The notes under the pieces: model-generated
Databases searched by the model: none
What the model was told of the DNA's origin: nothing
What the model saw: only the letters and a program-made list of their open reading frames with translations
Made by a program: the position numbers and the translations under genes
Origin: Acidobacteriota bacterium
Lineage (GTDB): Bacteria; Acidobacteriota; Vicinamibacteria; Vicinamibacterales; SCN-69-37
Reading direction: 5' to 3'
DNA length: 64,000 nucleotides
NCBI GenBank assembly: GCA_016716905.1
Contig: JADJUS010000022.1
Coordinates: 1,751,095-1,815,094 of the forward strand
Part shown: in pieces, positions 8,691 through 17,121 of the stretch
Layout: each line of letters opens with the position of its first letter
Position numbering within the stretch: the stretch's first letter is position 1

Positions 8691-9536
8691 TCATTTGAAG
8701 GTGGCCGGTTGCGTCTTTCGCCACGCGTCGTACCGCGCGCGCAGGGTTTTGACGGGGTTGAGGTTTTCACCTTCGCGAATGGCGCCAGGCCCACGATTCT
8801 CCCCCGGCTGCGCCACGGTCAAGTACATCGAGTACTTACCGTTGTTGTGCGAGTCGCCGTTGGTGTCTTTCGGGTCCGACATCAGGATGTAGGCGACGTG
8901 CGACGTCTTGCCGTCGCAGGCGTTCACCGGGCGCGAGCCATCAGTGGGCCACGGCGGGCACGAGCACCGGCTGTCGCCGCCGGACCCGTCGGCCGCCTCC
9001 ATCGCCGCCATCACGCGATCGGTCAGGGCGCCTTTAGTGGCAAGAAACGCGGCGACAGCGTTCGGCACCACCATGCCGGGCCGCAGGATGTTGCCCTGAA
9101 TCGAGTAATAGATGTCGGTGCCGGGCACACGCCCCTGCACGTCCTGCGAGACGTAGCCGTTGCCCAGGCCGGAGTGTCCTGCGCTTCGACCCTCAAGGTC
9201 GAGGATACCGAACTGGCGCGACTGGAACGCCGGGTCGGCGCTCAACATCGCGATGATCTGTTTCGGGTCCGTGCCCTTCTGCAACTCGCGGAAGACCAGC
9301 ATCTGATTCTGATGCGTGCCGTCCACTCCGGCCTGGCATGCGGCCACGCCCAGGCCAGGGACAATCACGGCCTGCACGCCCATCAGGAACTGGTCGTTCT
9401 GGTTCACGCACGTCGCCGAGGCAATGACGACGCGTTTGGTGGCCAGGTCGACGGCGATGACAGACCAGGTGGCCGAAGCCGTCGCAGGCAGGAGGCATGC
9501 GACTACCAGGGAGACAAGAACGAAGGCTCTGCGCAT
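8691..9536 (-). CDS. DUF1028 family secreted protein
   Basis: 281 residues with a signal peptide (MRRAFVLVSLVVACLLPATASA) followed by the DUF1028 core: ATWSVIAVDLATKRVVIAS, GLGVAACQAGVDG and FGILDLEGRSAGHSG. The family has an Ntn-hydrolase-like fold; its reaction is not established. I started at ATG 9536 because it gives the signal peptide. A perfect TATAAT lies only 7 nt upstream, so the message is probably leaderless. It is the first gene of a three-gene operon. Confidence 0.8.
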   Translation of the reverse strand: MRRAFVLVSLVVACLLPATASATWSVIAVDLATKRVVIASATCVNQNDQFLMGVQAVIVPGLGVAACQAGVDGTHQNQMLVFRELQKGTDPKQIIAMLSADPAFQSRQFGILDLEGRSAGHSGLGNGYVSQDVQGRVPGTDIYYSIQGNILRPGMVVPNAVAAFLATKGALTDRVMAAMEAADGSGGDSRCSCPPWPTDGSRPVNACDGKTSHVAYILMSDPKDTNGDSHNNGKYSMYLTVAQPGENRGPGAIREGENLNPVKTLRARYDAWRKTQPATFK

Positions 9537-9543
9537 GCCGGGG

Positions 9544-9578
9544 ATTATAGCGGCTAACCAATGAGCCATTGGCTCATT
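9544..9578 (-). promoter_or_regulatory. Leaderless promoter with upstream palindrome
   Basis: On the minus strand a perfect TATAAT (9549-9544) ends 7 nt before the DUF1028 ATG. Directly upstream is a near-perfect palindrome aatgagccattggctcatt (9560-9578), which overlaps the -35 region. It may be an operator. No good -35 hexamer is visible. Confidence 0.5.
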
Positions 9579-9620
9579 CCAGTGAAGGGGTATTCTTGCG
9601 GGTAGAGAAAAGAGGCAATC

Positions 9621-9887
9621 ATGGCAGCACGAAAGAAAGAGACAAAGTTGAACGATGCGGCGGAAGCGGTTGGGCACGCGCTCGGTCGCGTGGCGAACGT
9701 CGCCACCCGCGCAGCCGCCGGTGCGAAGTCGGCGACCAAGGGAGCCAAGGCTTCCGTGAAGCGCGCGAAGAAGGCCGCGGGCAGAACGGTGAAGAACGTC
9801 CGCAAGTCGGCAGACCGAGCGACCAAGCGCGTCAAGAAGGCGGTCAAGGCCACCAAGAAGAGCGTGGGGCGGTTCAGGCGTCGCTGA
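9621..9887 (+). CDS. Small Lys/Ala-rich histone H1-like protein
   Basis: An 88-residue, extremely basic protein made of Ala/Lys/Arg repeats (KKAAGRTVKNV, KRVKKAVKATKK, ending GRFRRR). Composition resembles the C-terminal tail of histone H1 and bacterial H1-like nucleoid proteins, so DNA or RNA binding is likely. There is a Shine-Dalgarno (aagagg) before ATG 9621. It converges on, and abuts, the last gene of the injection-system operon. Confidence 0.7.
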   Translation: MAARKKETKLNDAAEAVGHALGRVANVATRAAAGAKSATKGAKASVKRAKKAAGRTVKNVRKSADRATKRVKKAVKATKKSVGRFRRR

Positions 9888-10445
9888 CTACTGCAGCCGC
9901 TTGGTTGCGAGCGCCCGCACGTCGGCGTCGGGGTCCGTGCGGGCGATGCGTTCCAGCACATCGCGGCTGAGGCAGCCGAGTCGGCCGGCGGCTTCCACGG
10001 CCATCCACCGTACTTCTGCGTTCGTGGCCGTGAGCTTCGGCGTGATGTCCGCGCATGTTGCCGGGTCACGGCTGGCGGCCAGGCCCGCAAGGGCTGCGAC
10101 AACCTCGTCTGGATCATGCGAATCGAGCGTGCGGCGCAACACCTCGCGTGCCTCCGGGTCTGGCGATTGGCCCAGGCCGGCTGCGCCATACGTGCGCGTG
10201 CGCGGATCGGCAAACGCCCGCTGAAGCAGGGGCGTGGTTTCCGGTCGGCGCAGACGCCCCAACAGGTCTACCAGCACCACGTCCAGCGGCGCGGCCTCCG
10301 CCTGCGCGATCGCCACCGGCAGCACACGGTCAGTGTGCGCGACCAGCCAGGCCAGTGCACGATCGCGTTGCCGCAGATCCGGCGGCGATCCCGCCCGAAT
10401 GTGGATCGCGGCGATCTGGCGCACCACCTCAGGATCGAGCGTCAT
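9888..10445 (-). CDS. HEAT-repeat protein, last gene of the eCIS operon
   Basis: A 185-residue all-helical protein built of HEAT/PBS-lyase-like repeats (PLLQRAFADPRTRTYGAAGLG, EVRWMAVEAAGRLGCL, DADVRALATKRL). Such proteins are binding scaffolds without catalysis. Its ATG overlaps the stop of the putative effector gene by 4 bp (ATGA), so it is part of the injection-system operon. It could be an effector chaperone or immunity-like partner; this is a guess from coupling. It ends one base from the convergent small basic gene. Confidence 0.7.
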   Translation of the reverse strand: MTLDPEVVRQIAAIHIRAGSPPDLRQRDRALAWLVAHTDRVLPVAIAQAEAAPLDVVLVDLLGRLRRPETTPLLQRAFADPRTRTYGAAGLGQSPDPEAREVLRRTLDSHDPDEVVAALAGLAASRDPATCADITPKLTATNAEVRWMAVEAAGRLGCLSRDVLERIARTDPDADVRALATKRLQ

Positions 10446-12316
10446 GCCAGGATCGCCGCGGCATCGGCCGGAGGGAACACATTAACGACTGCGGTGGTGA
10501 AGGCGGCGAACGCGGCACCATTGATCGTCGGGTCTGCCTGGAACCGAAGATGTAAGCCGCGCACCAGCGCGCGCGCGACTCGGGCTTCAAACGCATCCTT
10601 GATGAGCTGCATCCGGTTCTGAATCTCCGGCGCGGGATCGTAGTTCATGGAATCGAGTGCCGAATCGGCCGGTGCGTTGGCGACGTAGTACGGCACTTCA
10701 CGCATCAGCGAGTACATCTCCGTCTCGTGGTAGCCGTAATTGTCTTCCTCGCTGACCCGGGCGTCGCTGCCGGCTCGCGGACGAACATACCCTGGCATTC
10801 GTCGAGCCGACGCGTCGTACAAATCCAGTCCGTACGTGGTGCCCATCCCCTCGTACGTGTTGTGTCCCCAGACTTCATGCACGACCGTCGGCAATGCATA
10901 GGCCGGGTTGGCGGCCACCATCTGCATGAATGCGTCACCAACAGCCGCGCGCAGGTGCGGCGGGTCGGTCATGGCCACAATGCCCGCACCGCGTTCGAAG
11001 ATGCCGCGCGCTTCGGCACGCAGGTGCCGGGCCGTGAGGCCGAGCTCGGGGTGGTTGGCCGCGACCCACGTCACAAACGCGGGGATCGAGACGGTATTGA
11101 GCGTGTTGTTGAGCGTTCTCTCTTCCGCGCGCGTCATGGTTGCCGTCTGTGGCGCGATTGACCCTGACGCCACTTGTGCGGCCTGCTGCGCGGCAATCTC
11201 GGCCGGCGTTGGCGGCGCCGATCCTGCCGGCAGGGCCGCCGCAGCAGCCGCCGTGTTGCGGGCGATCATTTCATCAGCTTGCGCCTGCGCCATCTCGGCC
11301 TCACTGGCCAGACCCTGCGACGCCGCGTCAGCACGTGCACCGACGCGCTGGATGCGCTCAAGGAGGTCACGCGCTTGCGTGACAAACGTGCCTCCCGCCT
11401 GCGTCGAATTCGCCGGCAGCGCCAACAGCATGTCGCCCAGATGGTTGAAGCCCGCGTAACGGGCCACCATTTCATCCCGCCTGGCCCTGGTGACGGTCAT
11501 GAATGCGCGGAGGGTGGCCTCGGCCTGTGGCTGGGTCCACGTGCCGCCGTTGACCAGCAACGGCCGGATCTCAGGGTTGACCCAGGGGTCGGCCGCGTCT
11601 GGCTGATCGGGCAGCAGGAGCACCGCACCGGGCACAATGACGTGCTCGCCGGCGGCATTGACCGTGACGTCGCGCGGATTCGCACGGGCAATCGCGCCGA
11701 CGTATCGTGCATCCCCGTACACCTGAACCGCGATCGCCGCCAACGTTTCGCCCGCCACCACCGTGTGGGTCATACGCGACGACCCGGCAGGAACAAAAAA
11801 CAGGGGACCTGGCTCGGCTGACACCAGGCCGCGTCCGATCAGGTCTGACGCGCCAAAGCCGCGAATCACGCGCGCGGCCACCGACGCGGCATGGCGCTCG
11901 GCCCCGCCGCGATCGGTCCGCCGGCCGGTGCCACGCATCTGCAGCACGTGCGCGGCCTCGTGCGCGGCCACTTCCACGACGGGCTGCCGCGCGAAGCGCA
12001 CGCCGCCATTTTCTGTCACCGCCTCGGCGCCGGTGCCACTTAACGACGGGTCGATCGTCGCAGGCGCGTCGAAATTCGGGATGCCAAACGCCGAGGCGAT
12101 GGCGCCTCGATGAGGGAACGAGGCCAGCGGCTCGACCGGGTTCGCTGCACACCGCGGGCACGTGCCTCCGCACGCGCACCCCGATGGCGAGGGCCGCCGA
12201 CCCGACGGGGTCGTCGCGGTCTCACGACCTCCCCCCGCACTCACACCGCGGTCATGTCCGCTGCTTGCTTTTGTCCCCGCGCTGCCGCGCGCGGCCGCCA
12301 TCGAGGCACGTCTCAT
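10442..12316 (-). CDS. Putative eCIS effector: DUF4157-like, LysM and C-terminal HExxxH domains
   Basis: A 624-residue protein of the injection-system operon. In order: a disordered basic N-terminus; a cysteine cluster CACGGTCPRC (C47, C49, C53, C56); a diverged DUF4157-like zincin segment with HEAAH (H119, E120, H123); a LysM-like segment starting HTVVAGE (184) to about 237; a helical Ala-rich linker; and a C-terminal domain (about 395-624) holding HEVWGH (H480, E481, H485) and a nearby YHETEMY. HEVWGH fits the HExxxH pattern known from dipeptidyl peptidase III. DUF4157 proteins are known to accompany eCIS loci and their toxins. That the C-terminal domain is the toxic payload is my inference. 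I started at ATG 12316, 10 bp after the upstream gene. Confidence 0.65.
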   Translation of the reverse strand: MRRASMAAARGSAGTKASSGHDRGVSAGGGRETATTPSGRRPSPSGCACGGTCPRCAANPVEPLASFPHRGAIASAFGIPNFDAPATIDPSLSGTGAEAVTENGGVRFARQPVVEVAAHEAAHVLQMRGTGRRTDRGGAERHAASVAARVIRGFGASDLIGRGLVSAEPGPLFFVPAGSSRMTHTVVAGETLAAIAVQVYGDARYVGAIARANPRDVTVNAAGEHVIVPGAVLLLPDQPDAADPWVNPEIRPLLVNGGTWTQPQAEATLRAFMTVTRARRDEMVARYAGFNHLGDMLLALPANSTQAGGTFVTQARDLLERIQRVGARADAASQGLASEAEMAQAQADEMIARNTAAAAAALPAGSAPPTPAEIAAQQAAQVASGSIAPQTATMTRAEERTLNNTLNTVSIPAFVTWVAANHPELGLTARHLRAEARGIFERGAGIVAMTDPPHLRAAVGDAFMQMVAANPAYALPTVVHEVWGHNTYEGMGTTYGLDLYDASARRMPGYVRPRAGSDARVSEEDNYGYHETEMYSLMREVPYYVANAPADSALDSMNYDPAPEIQNRMQLIKDAFEARVARALVRGLHLRFQADPTINGAAFAAFTTAVVNVFPPADAAAILA

Positions 12317-12326
12317 CGGGTCCGCC

Positions 12327-15300
12327 TCACTTTGGTTTTTTTGCCTTCTTCGCTCTGGCCCTGGCGACCGCCTTCTTGCGCGCCGGCTTCTTCTGGCGCC
12401 TCGGGTTCGGCGAATCAAGCAGCCGCTTCGCCGATTCAGCCAGCTTGGCGGCCGCCGCACGGTCGCCAACAATTTCCACGAGCTTCGCTGAACTGACTTC
12501 GAGGATGCCTTCCACATCCACGATCCCGGCCGCGATCAATCGCCTGCGGAGCGCGGCATCCATCTCGAGCTTGGTCAGCGGCGTCCGCGTCGTCGGAGCC
12601 GGTGCTGGTCCCGGCGTTGGATCGGGCCTCGGCTCCGGCGTGGGTGTGGGCGCTGGGCCGGGTGTAGGCGTTGGTGTCGGGTCTGGCCGTGGCGTGGGTG
12701 ATGGCGCTGGCGTCGGTTTCGGCTGATCGAAGATGACCGTGCCGGTCACCGCCACCGATCGCGGGATGACGCGTACCGGCATCGTCAGCGTGATCTGGAG
12801 ATCCGCGCCGGCGGCGACCACGATTGGATCTCTCTCGAGCAGTACCTCGGCACCGGCCGCATCCAGCACACGGGCCCGCAACTTGCCGAGCCGGGCCAGG
12901 CGCGTGGTTTCATCCGCATCGAAGCTGTCGCCGAACGCGCCGTACTTGTCGCTGCGTCCCAGCGCCGCAGCCTGAGCACCGGCCGCATTCACCAACTCAA
13001 CAGCGAATCCTGCCTGACCCTGTCCTTTGCTGTTGACGAGCCGTCCGCTGATTGCCGCACCTGCATCGGGCACGACGGGCGCGACACTGCCAAACGCCTC
13101 GGCGCTTGTCGTCAGGAACTGTTGTGTGACGACGCCGGCCTCGGCCTGTGCCGCAAGCGACCGTGTCTTCGGATGATCGGCGCCGATCTTTTCCTCAAGG
13201 CGGAAGCTCTCCGTCTGATACGCACGCGTGACCGCCACCTGCGTGGTGTTCACCTGCAACAGCGAGGTTGAGGTGTAGCCCTTCGCAAGTGCGTTGACCT
13301 CGGCTTCCGTGAACGCATCTGCGTCGATCGTGCCGCCCAACTGCGAGGCCTGCGCAGACAGCGCAGGCGCTGCCATCGCGCCCACCTTCACCGGCGCTCC
13401 GGCGGAATCCTTGCAGAACGTGGAGTCGAAGACGTGGTTGGGCGTATCCACGGTCTTTGGCACATGAGCGCCTGTGGACACCGGCTGCGCGAGGATGCAA
13501 TGGTCGGCCTGGTTTGATGCCGTCATGTTGGCGCGAAGAGCGATGGTCAGCATCGACAACGTGCGCGTCGCGTCTTCGCGCAGTCGTCCGCCGCCGGCAC
13601 GAAGCGTGTCTCCGATGAGCACCGTATTGCAGAAGAACGGATCCCCCCTGTAGACCGCACTCGTGTTGCCGGAGTAACCCAGATCGTCCAGGCACACCAC
13701 CGCCTGTGCCATCAGCGATCGGTTGACGGCGTCCAGACGCACATAGTTGTCGGCGAAGATCGTCTCGCCACCGGGCAATGACGCTTCGGCGAGTGTGGGG
13801 AACCGCTTGCTGTTGCCAAGTTTTCCGCCGGCCATCCGCGCGATCAGGCGATGCATGCCGCCGAGGTTGCACAGCAGCACGCCGCCAAACGCCGTGTCGA
13901 TGAACCCGAACCGTCCGGTGAACTCACTGCTCAAGTGATTGTTCGCCACCGACACCGGCCCAAACGCAAACGCCGTCAGCGCGCGTCCGGCTGGCTGGTC
14001 CACGCGATTGTCATGCACACGCAGCGCCGGCTGGCGGCCACTGGACGTGGAGAGTTTGCTGACGGTCGCTCCGGCGAAGCGGACATAGATGCCGCCGCGC
14101 AGACCGGCGCGGCGCTTCTCTTCGTAGTCGGGCGTCATCGCCCCGTTGGCCGAGATCGTGTTGTCGGTGATCTCGACGTCATTCCCCCAGCCGACAAACA
14201 CGCCGCACGACGGGTCGATGGCCGTGGCGCCGTTGTCGTTGATGTGATTGCCTCGCACAGCCGCCGACTCGACCATGCCGAGCGACACGCCGCCGCGGCC
14301 AATCTGCTCGGCCTCGGCCAGCATCTGCGGCGTGAACGGATTGCGCAGGTTGTGGTGCAGGCGGTTGTTCAGAATCACCAGGTCGCGCACCGGATGCGTG
14401 GCCTTCACGAGTGGCGTCAACGCGAGATTGAGCAGGGCCGCATCCACGAAGGCCAGCAGCGAACCCTTGGCGTTGTTGGTAGGGAGTGTCACCGCCTTGC
14501 CCGCCAGTTTGGTGCCGGCGCGCAGGGCGAAGCCGATGCCCGACAACCCCATCATCGAGACGTTGTTGGCCTCAATCGTGATTTCATGCAGGAACGCCTG
14601 CGCCTTGCCGATGCCCGGCCGAGGGCCGATGGTCACTGCGTTCACCAGCACGCCCTTGTCTCGTGTCTCGGTCACCTTGAGCACCTGGTACTTCGGCGCC
14701 ACGTCCAGGGCGTAGGCCCCCGGCGCCGACTTCACACTCACCAGGCCGGCCGTGTCACTGCGATCGGCTGCGGTGCTGGCATCCGCCTTTGCGTCATCCA
14801 GATACACATCGATGCCCTCCTGCGCGATGCCGGCTTCGTTCTGCACCACGGCCAGGAACTGACCCGACGCATCCACGGTGACCGGCGCAGCCTTGGCCAC
14901 GGCGCGATCGCGCAGGATGGGCCCAGGCGGTGGCGCGGGGTCGAGGTCACCGCCGAGGGTGATGCCGTTGCCGGCGCCGCCAACGATGTGGTTCTCGAGC
15001 AGGCGCACGCGCTCGGATCCGGCGCGCAGATGAATGCCGCCAATGGCGCGATAGGGCTGCTTGGGCACCAGCAGCGACAGGCCAAACGTCCACACCTTCG
15101 TGGCGTACGCCTTCACCAGGTCGGGGAAGCGATAGATGATCTCCGGCCGAGCGCACGGGTCCGCCGGGTCCCGCGTCGGATCGTCATCGGGCACATCGGG
15201 CTCGTCAGGAGTGGTGTCGACAAATGGCATCAGCACCAACGTGTTGCGCTCCACGAGGCTATCGTCGGCTTCGAGCGAGATGGTGGTCAGTCCTGCAACC

Positions 15301-17108
15301 GTGTCGAGCAGGTGCAACCGGTTGTTGGCGATGTGCAATTCGGCCGCATCGTTGGCCCGGATGCAATGCACGCGCGACACCATGCGCGTATCTTCAATCG
15401 TGACGTCGCGGCAGCTGCCTTCTTTCAGGCCCTCGATGAGCACGGACGTGCCGTCAAAGGTCAGCAGGTCAACGTCGCATACCCGAATGCCGACGCAATC
15501 GACGAAGTGCAGAATGGGATCAAAACGTGCCTCCGTACGCGGCAGCACCAGCGTGCGGTGCTCGCAGCCGTGAATGGTGATGTTCTGTTTGCCTTGCAGC
15601 GTGAGGTTCGCGCGGTGGAGCCCGGGCAACAGGCACAGCTCACCGCCGGCGGACGGCAGGTGCGACGCGGCTTCTTCAAGCGAGTTGAAGTCGCCGAAAC
15701 TCGTGACGCCGTTGCCCACAAGGAACGTGCAGCACACTTTCTGGTTGATCAGCGGCCGGAAGCGCTTGCGGCAGTCTTCGATGCTTCCCGAGACGGTCGT
15801 GTCCTGCTGGGCGGTCCAGTTGATCTCCGCCAGCGGCACCCGGTGATAGACCACCCCGACTGGAGGCGCGTCATCCACCAGTACCTGCGGGTTGGCGATT
15901 TCCCCGGCCCGAACGGTAAACGTCCAGTAGTCGCCGCTGCGATAGTTACCGGCCGCGGGCGCGTCGAACGCCAGCCGGATGCCGTCGCGCAGTTCCACCG
16001 GATTCGCGGCATTGGTAAACGCCGAGATGTTGGCAATGCCGTTCCACAACCGGAAGAACACCGAGTCGGTGGTGGAGGGCAACGTTCCAAAAGTCGCCGG
16101 CGATGTCAGCGCCAGGTCGTGGTCGGTGTTGAGAGAGGCCATGGTGCCGTAGACCACGGTCCATGCGCCCAGCAGGGCGTCGTACTGCAGCGCCTCGAGA
16201 TAAAACTCGGTGAGTCCGGAGTTGACGATGGCCGCGCGGCCGGCGTCGATGATCACGCGATCGGGATCGGTACCCGTGTCGAATCGCCCGCGTCCCACAA
16301 GGCCGCCGTTCCACTGGCTCCACTTGAACTTCGCCGGGGCCGCCGGCGGCGCATCCGCGATCTCAATCCGGTAGAGATGATGTTCAAAGCCCGTGTAGCC
16401 GCCGCCGCCCACGACGGGGCAATCACCGGCAACGCTCACCAACGGTGCGAGCGACGCAGTCAGCCGGCCTTTGGATGCCGGGTCATCGCGGAGCTTTCCC
16501 AGAATGGTGGTGCAGTCTTCTCCGTCGGCGAGTCGCAGCAACCGGACGCGGAAATTGACGAACGCACGTTCAGAGGTATCGGGACCACCAAGCGCCGCTT
16601 CGATCAGCCGCTGCGGATACTGGAAACCGTGGAGCGCCTCTTCCGACACCTCGAGGATCACGGCATCGCGAGTGGCATCGTTGATGCCGCCGACCACCGG
16701 GGTCGGCGCGGAGATCGGTGCGCCGAAATACGTGGCGATCCGTTCGACCGGCGCATCCGGGTTGGGTGTTTCGCCCGGCAGCCGCGTCAGGATGCCATCG
16801 GCCCACGCCCGCCCTGGCCGAAGCATCACGTGTACGCTGCCGCCGGTGACTTTCGCCGACTCGACGCGGAACCCCTCGGGCTCGGTGGCGGGCACCGCGC
16901 AGACGCCGGCGCCGATGATGTCGCGGCCGGCCTGCCCGTTCCAGCCCAACCCGATCAACTCGCCCTCAGTCATGTCGGCGTCGGTTGTCACACGCCCCTG
17001 CTGGTGCAGCACGCCGCTGATGTTCCGCAGCACGCCCTGTTCGGGCTCGTCCACGCCGCGCTTGTGCTCGTGTGGGTCGAAGTTGAGAACCGAAAAATCG
17101 CCTTTCAT
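12327..17108 (-). CDS. DUF6519 / right-handed beta-helix structural protein of the eCIS
   Basis: A 1593-residue protein with no signal peptide. The first 60 residues (MKGDFSVLNFDPHEH..., GVLHQQGRVTTDADM) match the DUF6519 N-terminus found in phage-tail-like loci. Residues of about 480-1250 show a NosD/pectate-lyase-like parallel beta-helix with recurring N-N-x-hydrophobic rungs (VLIEGL, ELHIANNRLHL, VRLLENHIVGG, DLVILNNRLHHN). Then follow an Ig/carboxypeptidase-like strand region, a long Pro-Thr repeat (PTPTPTPGPAPTPTPEP, about 1465-1515), a helix-hairpin-helix-like segment and a Lys/Arg-rich tail. The position at the distal end of the operon suggests a fibre or baseplate-decorating receptor-binding protein. 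That role is inferred. Confidence 0.7.
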   Translation of the reverse strand: MKGDFSVLNFDPHEHKRGVDEPEQGVLRNISGVLHQQGRVTTDADMTEGELIGLGWNGQAGRDIIGAGVCAVPATEPEGFRVESAKVTGGSVHVMLRPGRAWADGILTRLPGETPNPDAPVERIATYFGAPISAPTPVVGGINDATRDAVILEVSEEALHGFQYPQRLIEAALGGPDTSERAFVNFRVRLLRLADGEDCTTILGKLRDDPASKGRLTASLAPLVSVAGDCPVVGGGGYTGFEHHLYRIEIADAPPAAPAKFKWSQWNGGLVGRGRFDTGTDPDRVIIDAGRAAIVNSGLTEFYLEALQYDALLGAWTVVYGTMASLNTDHDLALTSPATFGTLPSTTDSVFFRLWNGIANISAFTNAANPVELRDGIRLAFDAPAAGNYRSGDYWTFTVRAGEIANPQVLVDDAPPVGVVYHRVPLAEINWTAQQDTTVSGSIEDCRKRFRPLINQKVCCTFLVGNGVTSFGDFNSLEEAASHLPSAGGELCLLPGLHRANLTLQGKQNITIHGCEHRTLVLPRTEARFDPILHFVDCVGIRVCDVDLLTFDGTSVLIEGLKEGSCRDVTIEDTRMVSRVHCIRANDAAELHIANNRLHLLDTVAGLTTISLEADDSLVERNTLVLMPFVDTTPDEPDVPDDDPTRDPADPCARPEIIYRFPDLVKAYATKVWTFGLSLLVPKQPYRAIGGIHLRAGSERVRLLENHIVGGAGNGITLGGDLDPAPPPGPILRDRAVAKAAPVTVDASGQFLAVVQNEAGIAQEGIDVYLDDAKADASTAADRSDTAGLVSVKSAPGAYALDVAPKYQVLKVTETRDKGVLVNAVTIGPRPGIGKAQAFLHEITIEANNVSMMGLSGIGFALRAGTKLAGKAVTLPTNNAKGSLLAFVDAALLNLALTPLVKATHPVRDLVILNNRLHHNLRNPFTPQMLAEAEQIGRGGVSLGMVESAAVRGNHINDNGATAIDPSCGVFVGWGNDVEITDNTISANGAMTPDYEEKRRAGLRGGIYVRFAGATVSKLSTSSGRQPALRVHDNRVDQPAGRALTAFAFGPVSVANNHLSSEFTGRFGFIDTAFGGVLLCNLGGMHRLIARMAGGKLGNSKRFPTLAEASLPGGETIFADNYVRLDAVNRSLMAQAVVCLDDLGYSGNTSAVYRGDPFFCNTVLIGDTLRAGGGRLREDATRTLSMLTIALRANMTASNQADHCILAQPVSTGAHVPKTVDTPNHVFDSTFCKDSAGAPVKVGAMAAPALSAQASQLGGTIDADAFTEAEVNALAKGYTSTSLLQVNTTQVAVTRAYQTESFRLEEKIGADHPKTRSLAAQAEAGVVTQQFLTTSAEAFGSVAPVVPDAGAAISGRLVNSKGQGQAGFAVELVNAAGAQAAALGRSDKYGAFGDSFDADETTRLARLGKLRARVLDAAGAEVLLERDPIVVAAGADLQITLTMPVRVIPRSVAVTGTVIFDQPKPTPAPSPTPRPDPTPTPTPGPAPTPTPEPRPDPTPGPAPAPTTRTPLTKLEMDAALRRRLIAAGIVDVEGILEVSSAKLVEIVGDRAAAAKLAESAKRLLDSPNPRRQKKPARKKAVARARAKKAKKPK

Positions 17109-17121
17109 CGCGTCCCCTTTG

